From Synechococcus sp. CB0101 (lineage in GTDB: Bacteria > Cyanobacteriota > Cyanobacteriia > PCC-6307 > Cyanobiaceae): a stretch of 64,000 nt of DNA. The DNA lies in NCBI RefSeq assembly GCF_000179235.2, contig NZ_CP039373.1:186032-250031 (forward strand). Reading direction: 5' to 3'. Below the pieces are notes generated by a model. It saw only the letters and a program-made list of their open reading frames with translations, did not search any database and was not told the origin of the DNA. This document shows positions 16,352-23,725 of the stretch, one piece after another; position 1 is the first letter of the stretch, and every line of letters starts with the position of its first letter. The position numbers and the translations under genes are program-made.

Positions 16352-16684
16352 GTGCCGCTGCCCGCCTTGGTTGCAGTTGAGCCGCTGGAGCGGGAGCAGG
16401 CCCGTCAGCTCCTCAAGGCTCTGGCTGACCCCCTGCGCTTGGACGTGGTCCAGGCCTTGGCGGGCGGTGAGCGCTGCGTTTGTGATCTGGTGGCCGACCT
16501 CAACTTGGCGCAATCGCGGCTGTCGTTTCATCTCAAGGTGATGCGCGAAGCCGGATTGATTGAGGCGCGCGAGGAAGGCCGTTGGGTTTACTACCGCTTG
16601 CGTTCTGGAGCGCTTGAGCAGCTGCAGGCCTGGCTGGCAGCGTTGGCGACCGATTGCCAGGCCCCGGCGCGTTGTTGCTCTTAA
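16352..16684 (+). CDS. arsR: ArsR-family metalloregulator
   Basis: A 110-aa winged-helix repressor. The core is typical of ArsR/SmtB: '[17 protein letters not shown]', then the metal-site helix '[20 protein letters not shown]' with Cys42 and Cys44 (the CVCD motif of arsenite sensors), then '[20 protein letters not shown]' in the wing. The C-terminus adds further Cys ('[11 protein letters not shown]') that may complete the arsenite site. It is divergent from gap-arsJ with a palindromic operator between, so it should repress those genes and itself. The start is GTG 16352. The stop overlaps the convergent speD by 4 bases. Confidence 0.92.
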   Translation: MPLPALVAVEPLEREQARQLLKALADPLRLDVVQALAGGERCVCDLVADLNLAQSRLSFHLKVMREAGLIEAREEGRWVYYRLRSGALEQLQAWLAALATDCQAPARCCS

Positions 16685-17097
16685 CCCGCGGGTAGGGCCG
16701 TGTCTCTCAGGAAGCTGCTCAGCTTGTAGTGGCCTGCTGCCAGGGCCTCTACCAGGGCCAGGCAGGCGCGATCCGGCATGGTGTGATCCCCGCAGGTGAA
16801 CACGTCCACGGCGGCGTAACCCGATTCCGGCCAGGTGTGAATCGAGAGGTGCGATTCAGCCAGCAGCACGAGCCCCGTCACGCCCTGGGGCTGGAAGTGG
16901 TGGCTGATCAAATGCAACACCGTTGCACCGGCTTCTCGGGCGGCGGTGGCAATGGTGGTGCGGATGAAGGCTTCGTCGTTGAGCTTGTCTGGATTGCAGT
17001 CGTAGAGCTCGAGGATGCAGTGCTTGCCAACGGGCTGGCTGGAACTGCCGCCAGCCCATCCAGGATTGGGATGCAGGCTGGAGAGGGAATTGTTCAT
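16681..17097 (-). CDS. speD: S-adenosylmethionine decarboxylase proenzyme
   Basis: A 138-aa prokaryotic-type AdoMet decarboxylase, making decarboxylated SAM for spermidine synthesis. The self-cleavage motif is clear: '[20 protein letters not shown]', with cleavage expected between E81 and S82 so that Ser becomes the pyruvoyl group. Other family marks are '[17 protein letters not shown]' and '[14 protein letters not shown]' with the catalytic Cys. ATG 17097 is used; ATG 17121 would add eight non-conserved residues. It runs convergent to arsR and divergent from pstS. No polyamine partner gene lies beside it. Confidence 0.93.
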   Translation of the reverse strand: MNNSLSSLHPNPGWAGGSSSQPVGKHCILELYDCNPDKLNDEAFIRTTIATAAREAGATVLHLISHHFQPQGVTGLVLLAESHLSIHTWPESGYAAVDVFTCGDHTMPDRACLALVEALAAGHYKLSSFLRDTALPAG

Positions 17098-17221
17098 CGC
17101 GAGGATGTGAACTGGGCTCAACCTAGACCCACTGGATGCCGCAGAATCTGGAGTTGGTATTTGTCTTCAGCCATTGGAAATGCGGCGGTCTCGGTATTCG
17201 CCCATACGCGCAGTTGTGGTT

Positions 17222-17261
17222 CACAACCAAACATTCACGCACTCTTAACCAATCGCTAACC
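17222..17261 (+). promoter_or_regulatory. Pho box upstream of pstS
   Basis: Four heptamers repeat every 11 bases: CACAACC (17222), ATTCACG (17233), CTTAACC (17244) and GCTAACC (17255). The last two are strong. This matches the cyanobacterial PhoB site of direct repeats with an 11-bp period. The array ends 53 bases before the pstS ATG. Confidence 0.75.
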
Positions 17262-17314
17262 TCCCGGTCTGCTCGGCTGCTTAGACGTTGGGGGCTCCTG
17301 AACGGTTGCTCTCC

Positions 17315-18292
17315 ATGTCCTTCGCGAAGAAGGCTCTCTGCTTCGGCGTGCTCTCCAGCTTCGGCATCGCTGCAGCCGCCACTGCACAATCCGTGATCAA
17401 CGGTGCCGGTGCATCCTTCCCGGCTCCCTTCTACCAGCGCGCTTTCGCTGGTGCCGCATCCAAGGGCGTCAAGGTGAACTACCAGTCGGTGGGTTCTGGC
17501 GCTGGCGTGCGCCAGTACGTGGCTGGCACTGTGGATTTCGGCGCCACCGACGAGCCGATCAAGGCTTCTGAGGCTGCCAAGGTGAGCCGCGGTGTGGTGC
17601 AATTCCCCGCTGTGGGTGGCACCATCGCCATTGCTTACAACAAGCCTGATTGCAAGGGTCTGAAGCTCAGCCAAAAGCAGGCTGTCGACATCTTCCTGGG
17701 CAAGATCAAGACCTGGGATCAGCTGAAGTGCGGCAAGGGCCCCATCACCGTGGCGCACCGTTCTGACGGTTCCGGCACCACCTTCGCGTTCACCAACTCC
17801 CTGAGTGCCTTCTCCTCCGAGTGGAAGAGCAAGGTGGGTGAGGGCAAGAGCGTGAAGTGGCCTGTGGGCGTGGGCGGCAAAGGCAACGAGGGTGTGGCCG
17901 GCGTGCTCAACAACACCACCGGTGCCATCGGCTACGTGAACCAGAGCTATGTGAAGGGCAAGCTCCAGGCTGCTGCTCTGCAGAACAAGGCTGGCAAGTA
18001 TGTGCTTCCCACTGAAGCCAGCGGTGCTGCTGCTCTGAACAACATCAAGCTGAATGCTCAGCTGGCTGGCGAGGATCCCAATCCCGCTGGTGCTGGCAGC
18101 TACCCCATTTCCACCCTCACCTGGATTCTCGCTTACGAGAAAGGAAATGGTGCGAAGGCCGGCAAGATCCGTGAGGCCATGATGTATCTGCTGGGCCCTG
18201 CTCAGAATCAAGCCAGTGGGCTGGGCTATGTGCCCCTCAAGGGCGACATCCTGAAGCGCGCTAAAGCAGCTGTCGCCAAGATCGGCGCCTGA
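17315..18292 (+). CDS. pstS: Phosphate-binding protein of the Pst transporter
   Basis: A 325-aa periplasmic phosphate-binding protein. The signal peptide ('MSFAKKALCFGVLSSFGIAA') ends at an AxA site ('ATAQS'). Phosphate-contact segments follow in the usual order: 'NGAGASFPAPFYQ', 'GSGAGVRQYVAGTVDFGATD', 'HRSDGSGTTFAF' and 'NTTGAIGYVNQSYV'. It delivers phosphate to PstCA. ATG 17315 is chosen because it gives a clean signal peptide; the frame upstream to 17288 adds nothing. Codon use is markedly GCT/AAG-rich compared with its neighbours, in keeping with high expression. A Pho box precedes it and a strong terminator follows, so it is probably monocistronic. Confidence 0.95.
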   Translation: MSFAKKALCFGVLSSFGIAAAATAQSVINGAGASFPAPFYQRAFAGAASKGVKVNYQSVGSGAGVRQYVAGTVDFGATDEPIKASEAAKVSRGVVQFPAVGGTIAIAYNKPDCKGLKLSQKQAVDIFLGKIKTWDQLKCGKGPITVAHRSDGSGTTFAFTNSLSAFSSEWKSKVGEGKSVKWPVGVGGKGNEGVAGVLNNTTGAIGYVNQSYVKGKLQAAALQNKAGKYVLPTEASGAAALNNIKLNAQLAGEDPNPAGAGSYPISTLTWILAYEKGNGAKAGKIREAMMYLLGPAQNQASGLGYVPLKGDILKRAKAAVAKIGA

Positions 18293-18315
18293 TCTGAGAC
18301 AAACCTGGATTGATC

Positions 18316-18343
18316 GGGGGGCTGTTTCAGCCCCCCTTTTTTT
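18316..18343 (+). terminator. Rho-independent terminator after pstS
   Basis: GGGGGGCTG (18316-18324) pairs with CAGCCCCCC (18328-18336) around a 3-base loop, followed by seven T (18337-18343). It lies 24 bases after the pstS stop and separates pstS from the regulator gene at 18373. Confidence 0.92.
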
Positions 18344-18372
18344 GCCTCAGACCCTTCATCACCGCTGAATTA

Positions 18373-19116
18373 ATGGCTGCCACTCCCCAGCCGGCCTGGA
18401 TCCGGCTCGTGGCTGATGATCCAATTTGGAGAGAGCAGTGTCACCTGGCACTCCTGCAGGAGGGCTTTCGGGTTGACCAGCAACCCGCTCCCCAACAGTT
18501 GAAAGACTTGCTCAGCGCTCCAGGGCTGGGCGATCGTCCGGCCCTTTGGGTGGTGAATCTGCCCAGCGAGCGCCACGATCTGGTGGCCACGTTGGCGTTG
18601 CTGCAGCGCTGGCGGCGGCGCGATCTGCTCACTCCGCTGCTGCTTTTGGCCGATGCGGCAACGGAAGAGGAGCGTGTGGAGTTGTTGGATACTGGCGCCG
18701 ACGACGTGCTGGTGCGTCCGTTTGGGTTAAGGGAGTTGGTGGCCCGTTGCCGGGCGATGCTTCGGCGGGTGCGGCGGATGGAGCAGAGCGCCCGTTTGGC
18801 TCAGGCGGGCACGGTGCTTGAAGCCGGAGCGCTGCAGCTGTTTCGCGAGCAGTGCCGCGTGTGTGTGCATGGTGCGGAGGTCAACCTCACGCCGCGGGAG
18901 TTTCGCCTGCTGGAGTGCTTCATGCTCCAACCCGGCCGGGCCCTCAGCCGCGATCAATTGATTGAGCAGGTGTGGGGCGCTGATTATTGCGGCAACAACA
19001 AAAGCGTGGATGTGCACGTGCTCTGGCTGCGGCGCAAGCTCGATCAGCCGGGGCAGCCCTCGTTGTTCGTTACTGTTCGCGGTATTGGTTATCGCTTTGC
19101 GCCTCCCCCTCAATAG
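18373..19116 (+). CDS. OmpR/PhoB-family regulator with degenerate receiver
   Basis: A 247-aa protein with a receiver domain (10-125) and a winged-helix DNA-binding domain (about 150-245). The latter is clear: 'LTPREFRLLECFMLQPGRAL', 'SRDQLIEQVWG', 'KSVDVHVLWLRRKL' and 'TVRGIGYRF'. The receiver has lost the phosphorylation site. Where PhoB has D61 in 'VVLDLMLPG', this protein has Asn62 in 'WVVNLPSERHD'. The conserved Lys is Arg115 in 'VLVRPFG', and the Thr/Ser position is Ala ('LLLLADAA'). It therefore probably acts without phosphorylation. ATG 18373 is used; upstream codons run through the pstS terminator. Its position between pstS and sphX suggests a phosphate-linked role. Confidence 0.88.
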   Translation: MAATPQPAWIRLVADDPIWREQCHLALLQEGFRVDQQPAPQQLKDLLSAPGLGDRPALWVVNLPSERHDLVATLALLQRWRRRDLLTPLLLLADAATEEERVELLDTGADDVLVRPFGLRELVARCRAMLRRVRRMEQSARLAQAGTVLEAGALQLFREQCRVCVHGAEVNLTPREFRLLECFMLQPGRALSRDQLIEQVWGADYCGNNKSVDVHVLWLRRKLDQPGQPSLFVTVRGIGYRFAPPPQ

Positions 19117-19449
19117 AAAGGGAGGCGAGGTAGCGCTGCCGCTGGCGCGAGATCAGCGCTTCATTGCAGGGATGGCTGTCAGCTGTTGTGGAGTCGGCCG
19201 GCTTGGGAGTCTTGGCCGAATCGGTTCTGGGAGGATTGCTCATGTTGCTGGTGGCGCAGAGGAGGTGGCTTGATCACGGAGTTCACCCAGCAGCAACCGG
19301 CCACAAAACTGATGCTGCCGTGGCCTGTTTTCACCAACATGGTCTTTCCTTCGAATCAAGCCAACCTAACGCTCGACAAGCGGCTTCAGGTAGCAACGCG
19401 CACCTTTTGCGGCGGATTCGCGTGATCCTGTCGTCTGCGACACCTTGCA
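19117..19449. other. Intergenic stretch with no supported gene
   Basis: This 333-base stretch separates the degenerate regulator from sphX (convergent). Frames of up to 115 codons exist (for example 19164-19511) but lack conserved features and continue antisense into sphX, so none is called. No terminator hairpin with a T-tract is visible, although two genes converge here. Confidence 0.45.
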
Positions 19450-20502
19450 TCAGCGATATTGCGGCCGCTTGTGCTCATCGAAGCTGCGTTCCAGCACCTG
19501 CCCCACGGTGAGGCCAATCGGAAGTTTGCCGGCAAAGGCGCTGCCGAGCACATTGCGGTAGAGCTTGTTGGTCACCAGCCGGTAGGTGGAATCCTGCAGT
19601 GGGATCACTCCGGCCTGCTGGGCAATTTTCACACCGCGCTGCAGGGTTCCGCTCACCATCGAGCGAATGGCAGTGTTGCTCTTCAGGGCCTGATCATTCA
19701 CGTAAAAGAACAGCGGCCGCGAGAGTGGCAAATAGCGGGAACTCTGAACCGATTCCACGCTGGGGAGCACCGTTCCCCGCGTTCCCTGCACCGCCAAGGC
19801 GCGCAGTTGGCTGCGGTTCGCTTGGTAATAGTCGTAGCCGAAATAGCCCAGGGCTCCTGGTTGGCTGGCCACGCAATTCACCAGCACGTTGTCATCCTCG
19901 CTGGCGGTGTAGTCCTGCCTGGAATCCGTGGTGCTGCCGTTGATCGCCTTGTTGAAGGTGTCGTAGGTGCCGGAATCGGTACCAGGGCCGCACAGTTTGA
20001 TCGGTGTGTTGGGCCACGCCGGATTCACCTGGTTCCAGCGCTGGATCTTGCCTTGGGCCTTGCGGTTCCAGAGCGTGCGCAGCTGGGCGGTACTGATCTC
20101 CTTGGCAAAGCTGTTTTTGGGGTTGACCACCACCGTGATCGCATCAAAAGCCACCGGCAGCTCGATGAAACGCACGCCAGCGGCTGCACAGCGCTTCAGT
20201 TCATCGCTGTTGATCGGCCGCGAAGCAGCGGCAATGCTGAGCTTGCCGCTGCAAAACTCACGAAAGCCAGCACTGGTGCCCACCGACCGGGCTTTGAACG
20301 TCACTCCTTTGGGGATTTGGCCTTTGGTGTTGGCGATGGCGGCCACGCTGAAGGGGTAGACCGTGCTTGATCCCGAAATCCAGATGGTCTTGTTGGGGCT
20401 GGCCCCCTGTTGAGCCAAGGCAGTACCGGTGACCGCCACCACGCTTACGGCGAACAGGGGGGCAACCAAGCGGGCAGCGATCACGGATGGAAAGGAACGC
20501 AT
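19450..20502 (-). CDS. sphX: SphX phosphate-binding protein
   Basis: A 350-aa periplasmic substrate-binding protein of the PstS-like SphX type. It has a signal peptide ('LVAPLFAVSVVAVTGTALA') then 'IWISGSSTVYPFSVAAI', 'SVGTSAGFREFCSGKLSIAA' and 'CGPGTDSGTYDTFNKAI' as phosphate-binding segments, followed by 'GALGYFGYDYYQAN'. SphX is a second high-affinity phosphate-binding protein in cyanobacteria, working with PstCAB. ATG 20502 is chosen over TTG 20523 because it starts a normal signal peptide. It is divergent from pstC; a Pho box for each direction lies in the 161-base gap between them. It differs clearly in sequence from PstS in the same window. Confidence 0.92.
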   Translation of the reverse strand: MRSFPSVIAARLVAPLFAVSVVAVTGTALAQQGASPNKTIWISGSSTVYPFSVAAIANTKGQIPKGVTFKARSVGTSAGFREFCSGKLSIAAASRPINSDELKRCAAAGVRFIELPVAFDAITVVVNPKNSFAKEISTAQLRTLWNRKAQGKIQRWNQVNPAWPNTPIKLCGPGTDSGTYDTFNKAINGSTTDSRQDYTASEDDNVLVNCVASQPGALGYFGYDYYQANRSQLRALAVQGTRGTVLPSVESVQSSRYLPLSRPLFFYVNDQALKSNTAIRSMVSGTLQRGVKIAQQAGVIPLQDSTYRLVTNKLYRNVLGSAFAGKLPIGLTVGQVLERSFDEHKRPQYR

Positions 20503-20534
20503 GGCGCCACTCTGACCAGCCAAAGGAGTCGCCT

Positions 20535-20561
20535 CGTTAAGTCCTGGTTAATGAATGGTTG
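20535..20561 (-). promoter_or_regulatory. Pho box upstream of sphX
   Basis: On the minus strand, [..]CAACC, ATTAACC and CTTAACG follow with an 11-base period (plus-strand starts 20535, 20546, 20557). The array ends 32 bases before the sphX ATG. Confidence 0.75.
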
Positions 20562-20596
20562 AAGCCCCAGGTTCGATAAACAACTGAACTCGTGCT

Positions 20597-20614
20597 CTTA
20601 ACCACCTCTTAAAA
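20597..20614 (+). promoter_or_regulatory. Pho box upstream of pstCAB
   Basis: CTTAACC (20597-20603) and CTTAAAA (20608-20614) are spaced 11 bases apart, 49 bases before the pstC ATG. A further GGTTAAG lies at 20647-20653, reading the other way. Confidence 0.68.
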
Positions 20615-20663
20615 CCAGCTGTGCTGATGCGTGGGAGCTTGGGATGGTTAAGGCCTGTTGCCG

Positions 20664-21620
20664 ATGCCGCTTGCCGAACCTAGCGATCTCTTTTCCCTGC
20701 GGCGTCGGCCGCCCTCGGAGAAGCTGGTGGACCAAGGCTTTCGCCAGCTCTCAGTGCTGCTCGCCTCGATTGTGGGGTTGGTGCTGGTGGGCATCCTGCT
20801 CACGGTGCTGACAGGGGCCCATCAGGCCATCGGCGCCTTTGGCCTGCGGTTCATCACCACCTCCGATTGGGACCCGATCGGCAATAGCTACGGTGCTTTC
20901 ACGGCCATCTACGGCACGCTCATCACCTCGATCCTGGCGCTGGTGATTGCCGTACCCCTGGGTGTTGGCACGGCGATCTTCATCACTGAAAACCTGATTC
21001 CCCGTTGGCTTCGCCAGGCCCTTGGATTGATGGTGGAGCTCCTGGCCGCGATCCCATCGGTGGTGCTCGGTCTCTGGGCCATTTTTGTGATGGAGCCTTT
21101 CCTTCGCCCTCTGCTGGAAGCCCTGCACGTTTATCTCGGCTGGATTCCCTTCTTCTCCACCACGGCTCAGGGCCCCGGCGTGGCGCCGGCGATCTTGATT
21201 CTCGTGGTGATGATTCTGCCGATCATCACAGCCATTTCTCGGGATTCGCTTCAACAGGTGCCGCCTGAGCTTCGCCAGGCCGCCTACGGCGTGGGCACCA
21301 CGCGCTGGGGAGCCATCCTGCGGGTGATTCTGCCGGCGGCCGTTTCGGGCATTACCGGCGGAGTGATGTTGGCGCTGGGCCGAGCGATGGGTGAAACCAT
21401 GGCCGTCACCATGATCATCGGCAACTCCAACAATTTCAGTTGGAGCCTGCTAGCCCCGGGCAACACCATCTCCTCGATGCTGGCCAACCAATTCGGTGAA
21501 GCCGATGGCTTCCAGGTGTCGGCCCTGATGTATGCCGCTTTGGTGCTGATGATCCTCACCCTGGTTGTCAACATCCTGGCGCAGTGGATCGTGCGCCGTC
21601 TGAGCCTCAAGTACAGCTGA
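20664..21620 (+). CDS. pstC: Phosphate ABC transporter permease PstC
   Basis: A 318-aa inner-membrane permease with six predicted segments. The motifs are those of PstC: 'TSDWDPIGNSYGAFTAIYGT', 'EAAA-loop'-type 'LRQAAYGVGTTRWGAILRVI' followed by 'LPAAVSGITGGVMLALGRAM', and 'GETMAVTMIIGN'. It pairs with PstA to carry phosphate from PstS or SphX into the cell. ATG 20664 is used, with an AAGG about 10 bases upstream; TTG 20658 is less likely. pstA starts 5 bases after its stop. Confidence 0.95.
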   Translation: MPLAEPSDLFSLRRRPPSEKLVDQGFRQLSVLLASIVGLVLVGILLTVLTGAHQAIGAFGLRFITTSDWDPIGNSYGAFTAIYGTLITSILALVIAVPLGVGTAIFITENLIPRWLRQALGLMVELLAAIPSVVLGLWAIFVMEPFLRPLLEALHVYLGWIPFFSTTAQGPGVAPAILILVVMILPIITAISRDSLQQVPPELRQAAYGVGTTRWGAILRVILPAAVSGITGGVMLALGRAMGETMAVTMIIGNSNNFSWSLLAPGNTISSMLANQFGEADGFQVSALMYAALVLMILTLVVNILAQWIVRRLSLKYS

Positions 21621-21625
21621 CCACG

Positions 21626-22540
21626 ATGACTTCAACAGCTCCTTCGATGGCTCCCCTGCAGCCAGGCTTCGCTCGCTCATCACTGCGTTTCAACAGCTCC
21701 CTCTCGCGCAATCGCTGGAATCTGCTGTTCACGGTGGTGGCCGCAGCCTTCGCCTTGATCGCCGTGCTTCCGCTGCTGCTGGTGTTGGGCTATGTGCTCG
21801 TCAAAGGCGGATCTCTGCTGAGCTTTCGCTTGCTCACGGAGTTGCCTCCGCCCCCAGGCCTAGACGGTGGTGGCATCGGCAACGCCATCATTGGCACGAT
21901 TGTGGTGACCTTGATCGCCAGCTTGATCGCCATCCCAGTAGGCGTTGGCGGCGGCATCTACCTCGCCGAGTATTCGCGCTCCGGCTGGTTTGCCCAGTTT
22001 GTGCGGTTCGGCACGAACGTGCTTTCAGGTGTGCCCTCGATCATCTGCGGCGTGTTTGTTTACGGCCTGATCGTGAGCACCCGCCTCTTCTTTGATCAGA
22101 GCTACAGCGCGATGGCCGGCGGTGTGGCCCTGTCGGTGCTGATGCTGCCCACGGTGATCAAAACCACCGACGAAGCCCTCAAGCTCGTTCCTCAAGAGTT
22201 GCGCTGGGGAGCTGTTGGCATCGGCGCCTCCCGTTTCGTCACCATCACCCGCATCACCTTGCCAGCGGCGTTCACACCGATCGCCACTGGCGTGGTGTTG
22301 GGGATTGCCCGCGCGGCCGGCGAAACAGCTCCGTTGATCTTCACCGCCCTGTTCTCGCCCTTCTGGCAGGAGGGCTTGTTCAATCCGATCGCCACCATGT
22401 CGGTGTTGATCTTCAATTTCGCCATCATGCCTTACGACGCACAGATCGCCCTGGCCTGGGCTGCCTCGTTTGTGTTGGTCGTGATGATTCTCGCCGCCAA
22501 CCTGTTCGCGCGCTGGTTGGGTCGGTTCGCTCGCGCCTGA
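21626..22540 (+). CDS. pstA: Phosphate ABC transporter permease PstA
   Basis: A 304-aa inner-membrane permease. PstA marks are 'GGIGNAIIGTIVVTLIASLI', 'IPVGVGGGIYLAEYSR', 'VLSGVPSIICGVFVYGLIV' and the ABC-contact loop 'ELRWGAVGIGASRFVTITRI', then 'ARAAGETAPLIFTAL'. Six membrane segments are predicted. ATG 21626 is chosen because it lies just beyond the pstC stop; the frame's earlier start at 21584 is inside pstC. The pstB start follows 39 bases after the stop. Confidence 0.95.
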   Translation: MTSTAPSMAPLQPGFARSSLRFNSSLSRNRWNLLFTVVAAAFALIAVLPLLLVLGYVLVKGGSLLSFRLLTELPPPPGLDGGGIGNAIIGTIVVTLIASLIAIPVGVGGGIYLAEYSRSGWFAQFVRFGTNVLSGVPSIICGVFVYGLIVSTRLFFDQSYSAMAGGVALSVLMLPTVIKTTDEALKLVPQELRWGAVGIGASRFVTITRITLPAAFTPIATGVVLGIARAAGETAPLIFTALFSPFWQEGLFNPIATMSVLIFNFAIMPYDAQIALAWAASFVLVVMILAANLFARWLGRFARA

Positions 22541-22579
22541 TTGTCCCCTTTCCTCTCGCTCCGTCACCAAACCTGTGCC

Positions 22580-23404
22580 ATGACCACCTCCATGCCTTCT
22601 CCGTCTCACCTGCAGCAATCCGGTTCTGAGTTCTGCATGGAACTCGAGAACGTCGGCATCAGCTACGGCGGCAATGAAGCCGTTAAGGGTGTGTACATGC
22701 AAATCCCCCGCGGTCAGGTCACAGCTTTCATCGGCCCATCCGGTTGCGGCAAGAGCACGGTGCTGCGGGCCCTGAACCGAATGAATGACCTGATCGAGGG
22801 ATGCACGATCAAAGGTCGTGTGATTTTTGATGGTCAGGATCTCTATGCGCCGCAGGTTGACCCTGTGGAGGTGCGCCGCCGCATCGGCATGGTGTTCCAA
22901 AAACCCAATCCCTTCCCCAAAAGCATCTACGAAAACATCGCCTTCGGTGCCCGCATCAATGGCTACCGCGGTGATATGGACGAACTGGTGGAGCGCTCTC
23001 TGCGCAAGGCTGCCATCTGGGATGAGACCAAGGACAAACTCAAGGAAAGTGGCTATGCCCTCTCCGGTGGTCAGCAGCAGCGTCTGTGTATTGCCCGCGC
23101 CATTGCGATTGAGCCTGAGGTGATCCTGATGGATGAGCCTTGCTCGGCTCTTGACCCCATCTCAACCCTCAAGATCGAGGAGATGATGCATGAGCTCAAG
23201 AAGAGCTACACGATTGTGATCGTGACCCACAACATGCAACAGGCTGTGCGCGTGAGCGACATGACCGGCTTTTTCAACGTCACCCCCAAGGCTGATGGCG
23301 ACGGCAAGGTGGGCTGTCTTGAGGAGTTTGCGGCCACGGAAACGATCTTCAATGCTCCAACGCAGCAGGCCACCCAGGATTATGTCTCGGGCCGGTTTGG
23401 CTGA
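22580..23404 (+). CDS. pstB: Phosphate ABC transporter ATPase PstB
   Basis: A 274-aa ABC ATPase. Walker A is 'GPSGCGKST' (about 52-60), the Q-loop is in '[20 protein letters not shown]', the signature is '[16 protein letters not shown]', Walker B is '[13 protein letters not shown]' and the switch His is in 'VTHNMQQA'. The 'QKPNPFP' Q-loop is characteristic of PstB. ATG 22580 is used; the TTG at 22541 would add 13 unconserved residues. It completes the sphX / pstC-pstA-pstB transport block. No phoU gene follows. Confidence 0.96.
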   Translation: MTTSMPSPSHLQQSGSEFCMELENVGISYGGNEAVKGVYMQIPRGQVTAFIGPSGCGKSTVLRALNRMNDLIEGCTIKGRVIFDGQDLYAPQVDPVEVRRRIGMVFQKPNPFPKSIYENIAFGARINGYRGDMDELVERSLRKAAIWDETKDKLKESGYALSGGQQQRLCIARAIAIEPEVILMDEPCSALDPISTLKIEEMMHELKKSYTIVIVTHNMQQAVRVSDMTGFFNVTPKADGDGKVGCLEEFAATETIFNAPTQQATQDYVSGRFG

Positions 23405-23467
23405 TCATGGTGAACACCAAATCGCTCTCCATGGCGTTAGCTTGTTGCATCACTGGTTGTTCCCTGT

Positions 23468-23725
23468 ATGACTGAGTCTCCTGGGCCACTGTCGGGTGGG
23501 GAGGGGACCCACTCGCCCCTGGAGGGATTCAGCCATTACCGCGGTGACAACTGGACCCCTGAGCGGGTTGCTTTTCATCAGAACCTTGAACAATTCGCCG
23601 ATCGTGTGGGCTTGATTGTTGGTCTCCAGGGCAATGGCAAGATCAGCCAAGAAGCCGCCTACGACGAAATCAAACAATTGTGGAATAGTCTGCGTGGTAG
23701 CCGCTCGTCTCTGCTTGAGCGCTAG
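23468..23725 (+). CDS. Small conserved cyanobacterial protein
   Basis: An 85-aa soluble protein. After a polar leader the core reads 'FSHYRGDNWTPERVAFHQNL' and 'EQFADRVGLIVGLQGNGKIS' then 'AYDEIKQLWNSLR'. I recall this pattern from a small cyanobacterial family (I believe DUF7219), with no known function; this is from memory. It starts with ATG 23468, 63 bases after pstB. Its stop codon TAG is the last three bases of the CTAG target site of the insertion sequence that follows. The element thus landed exactly at the gene's end, and the duplicated CTAG leaves the reading frame unchanged. Confidence 0.75.
   Translation: MTESPGPLSGGEGTHSPLEGFSHYRGDNWTPERVAFHQNLEQFADRVGLIVGLQGNGKISQEAAYDEIKQLWNSLRGSRSSLLER

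Noticed and set aside
17123-18211. A 362-codon frame antisense to pstS
   Set aside because: Composition is that of a shadow (Ala/Leu/His/Ser-rich), it covers the pstS Pho box and the true gene is unambiguous.
19164-19511. A 115-codon frame downstream of the degenerate regulator
   Set aside because: It runs antisense into sphX and its sequence changes character midway; probably non-coding.
22025-22900. A 291-codon antisense frame over pstA and pstB
   Set aside because: It spans two clear transporter genes and their junction and shows no conserved motif.
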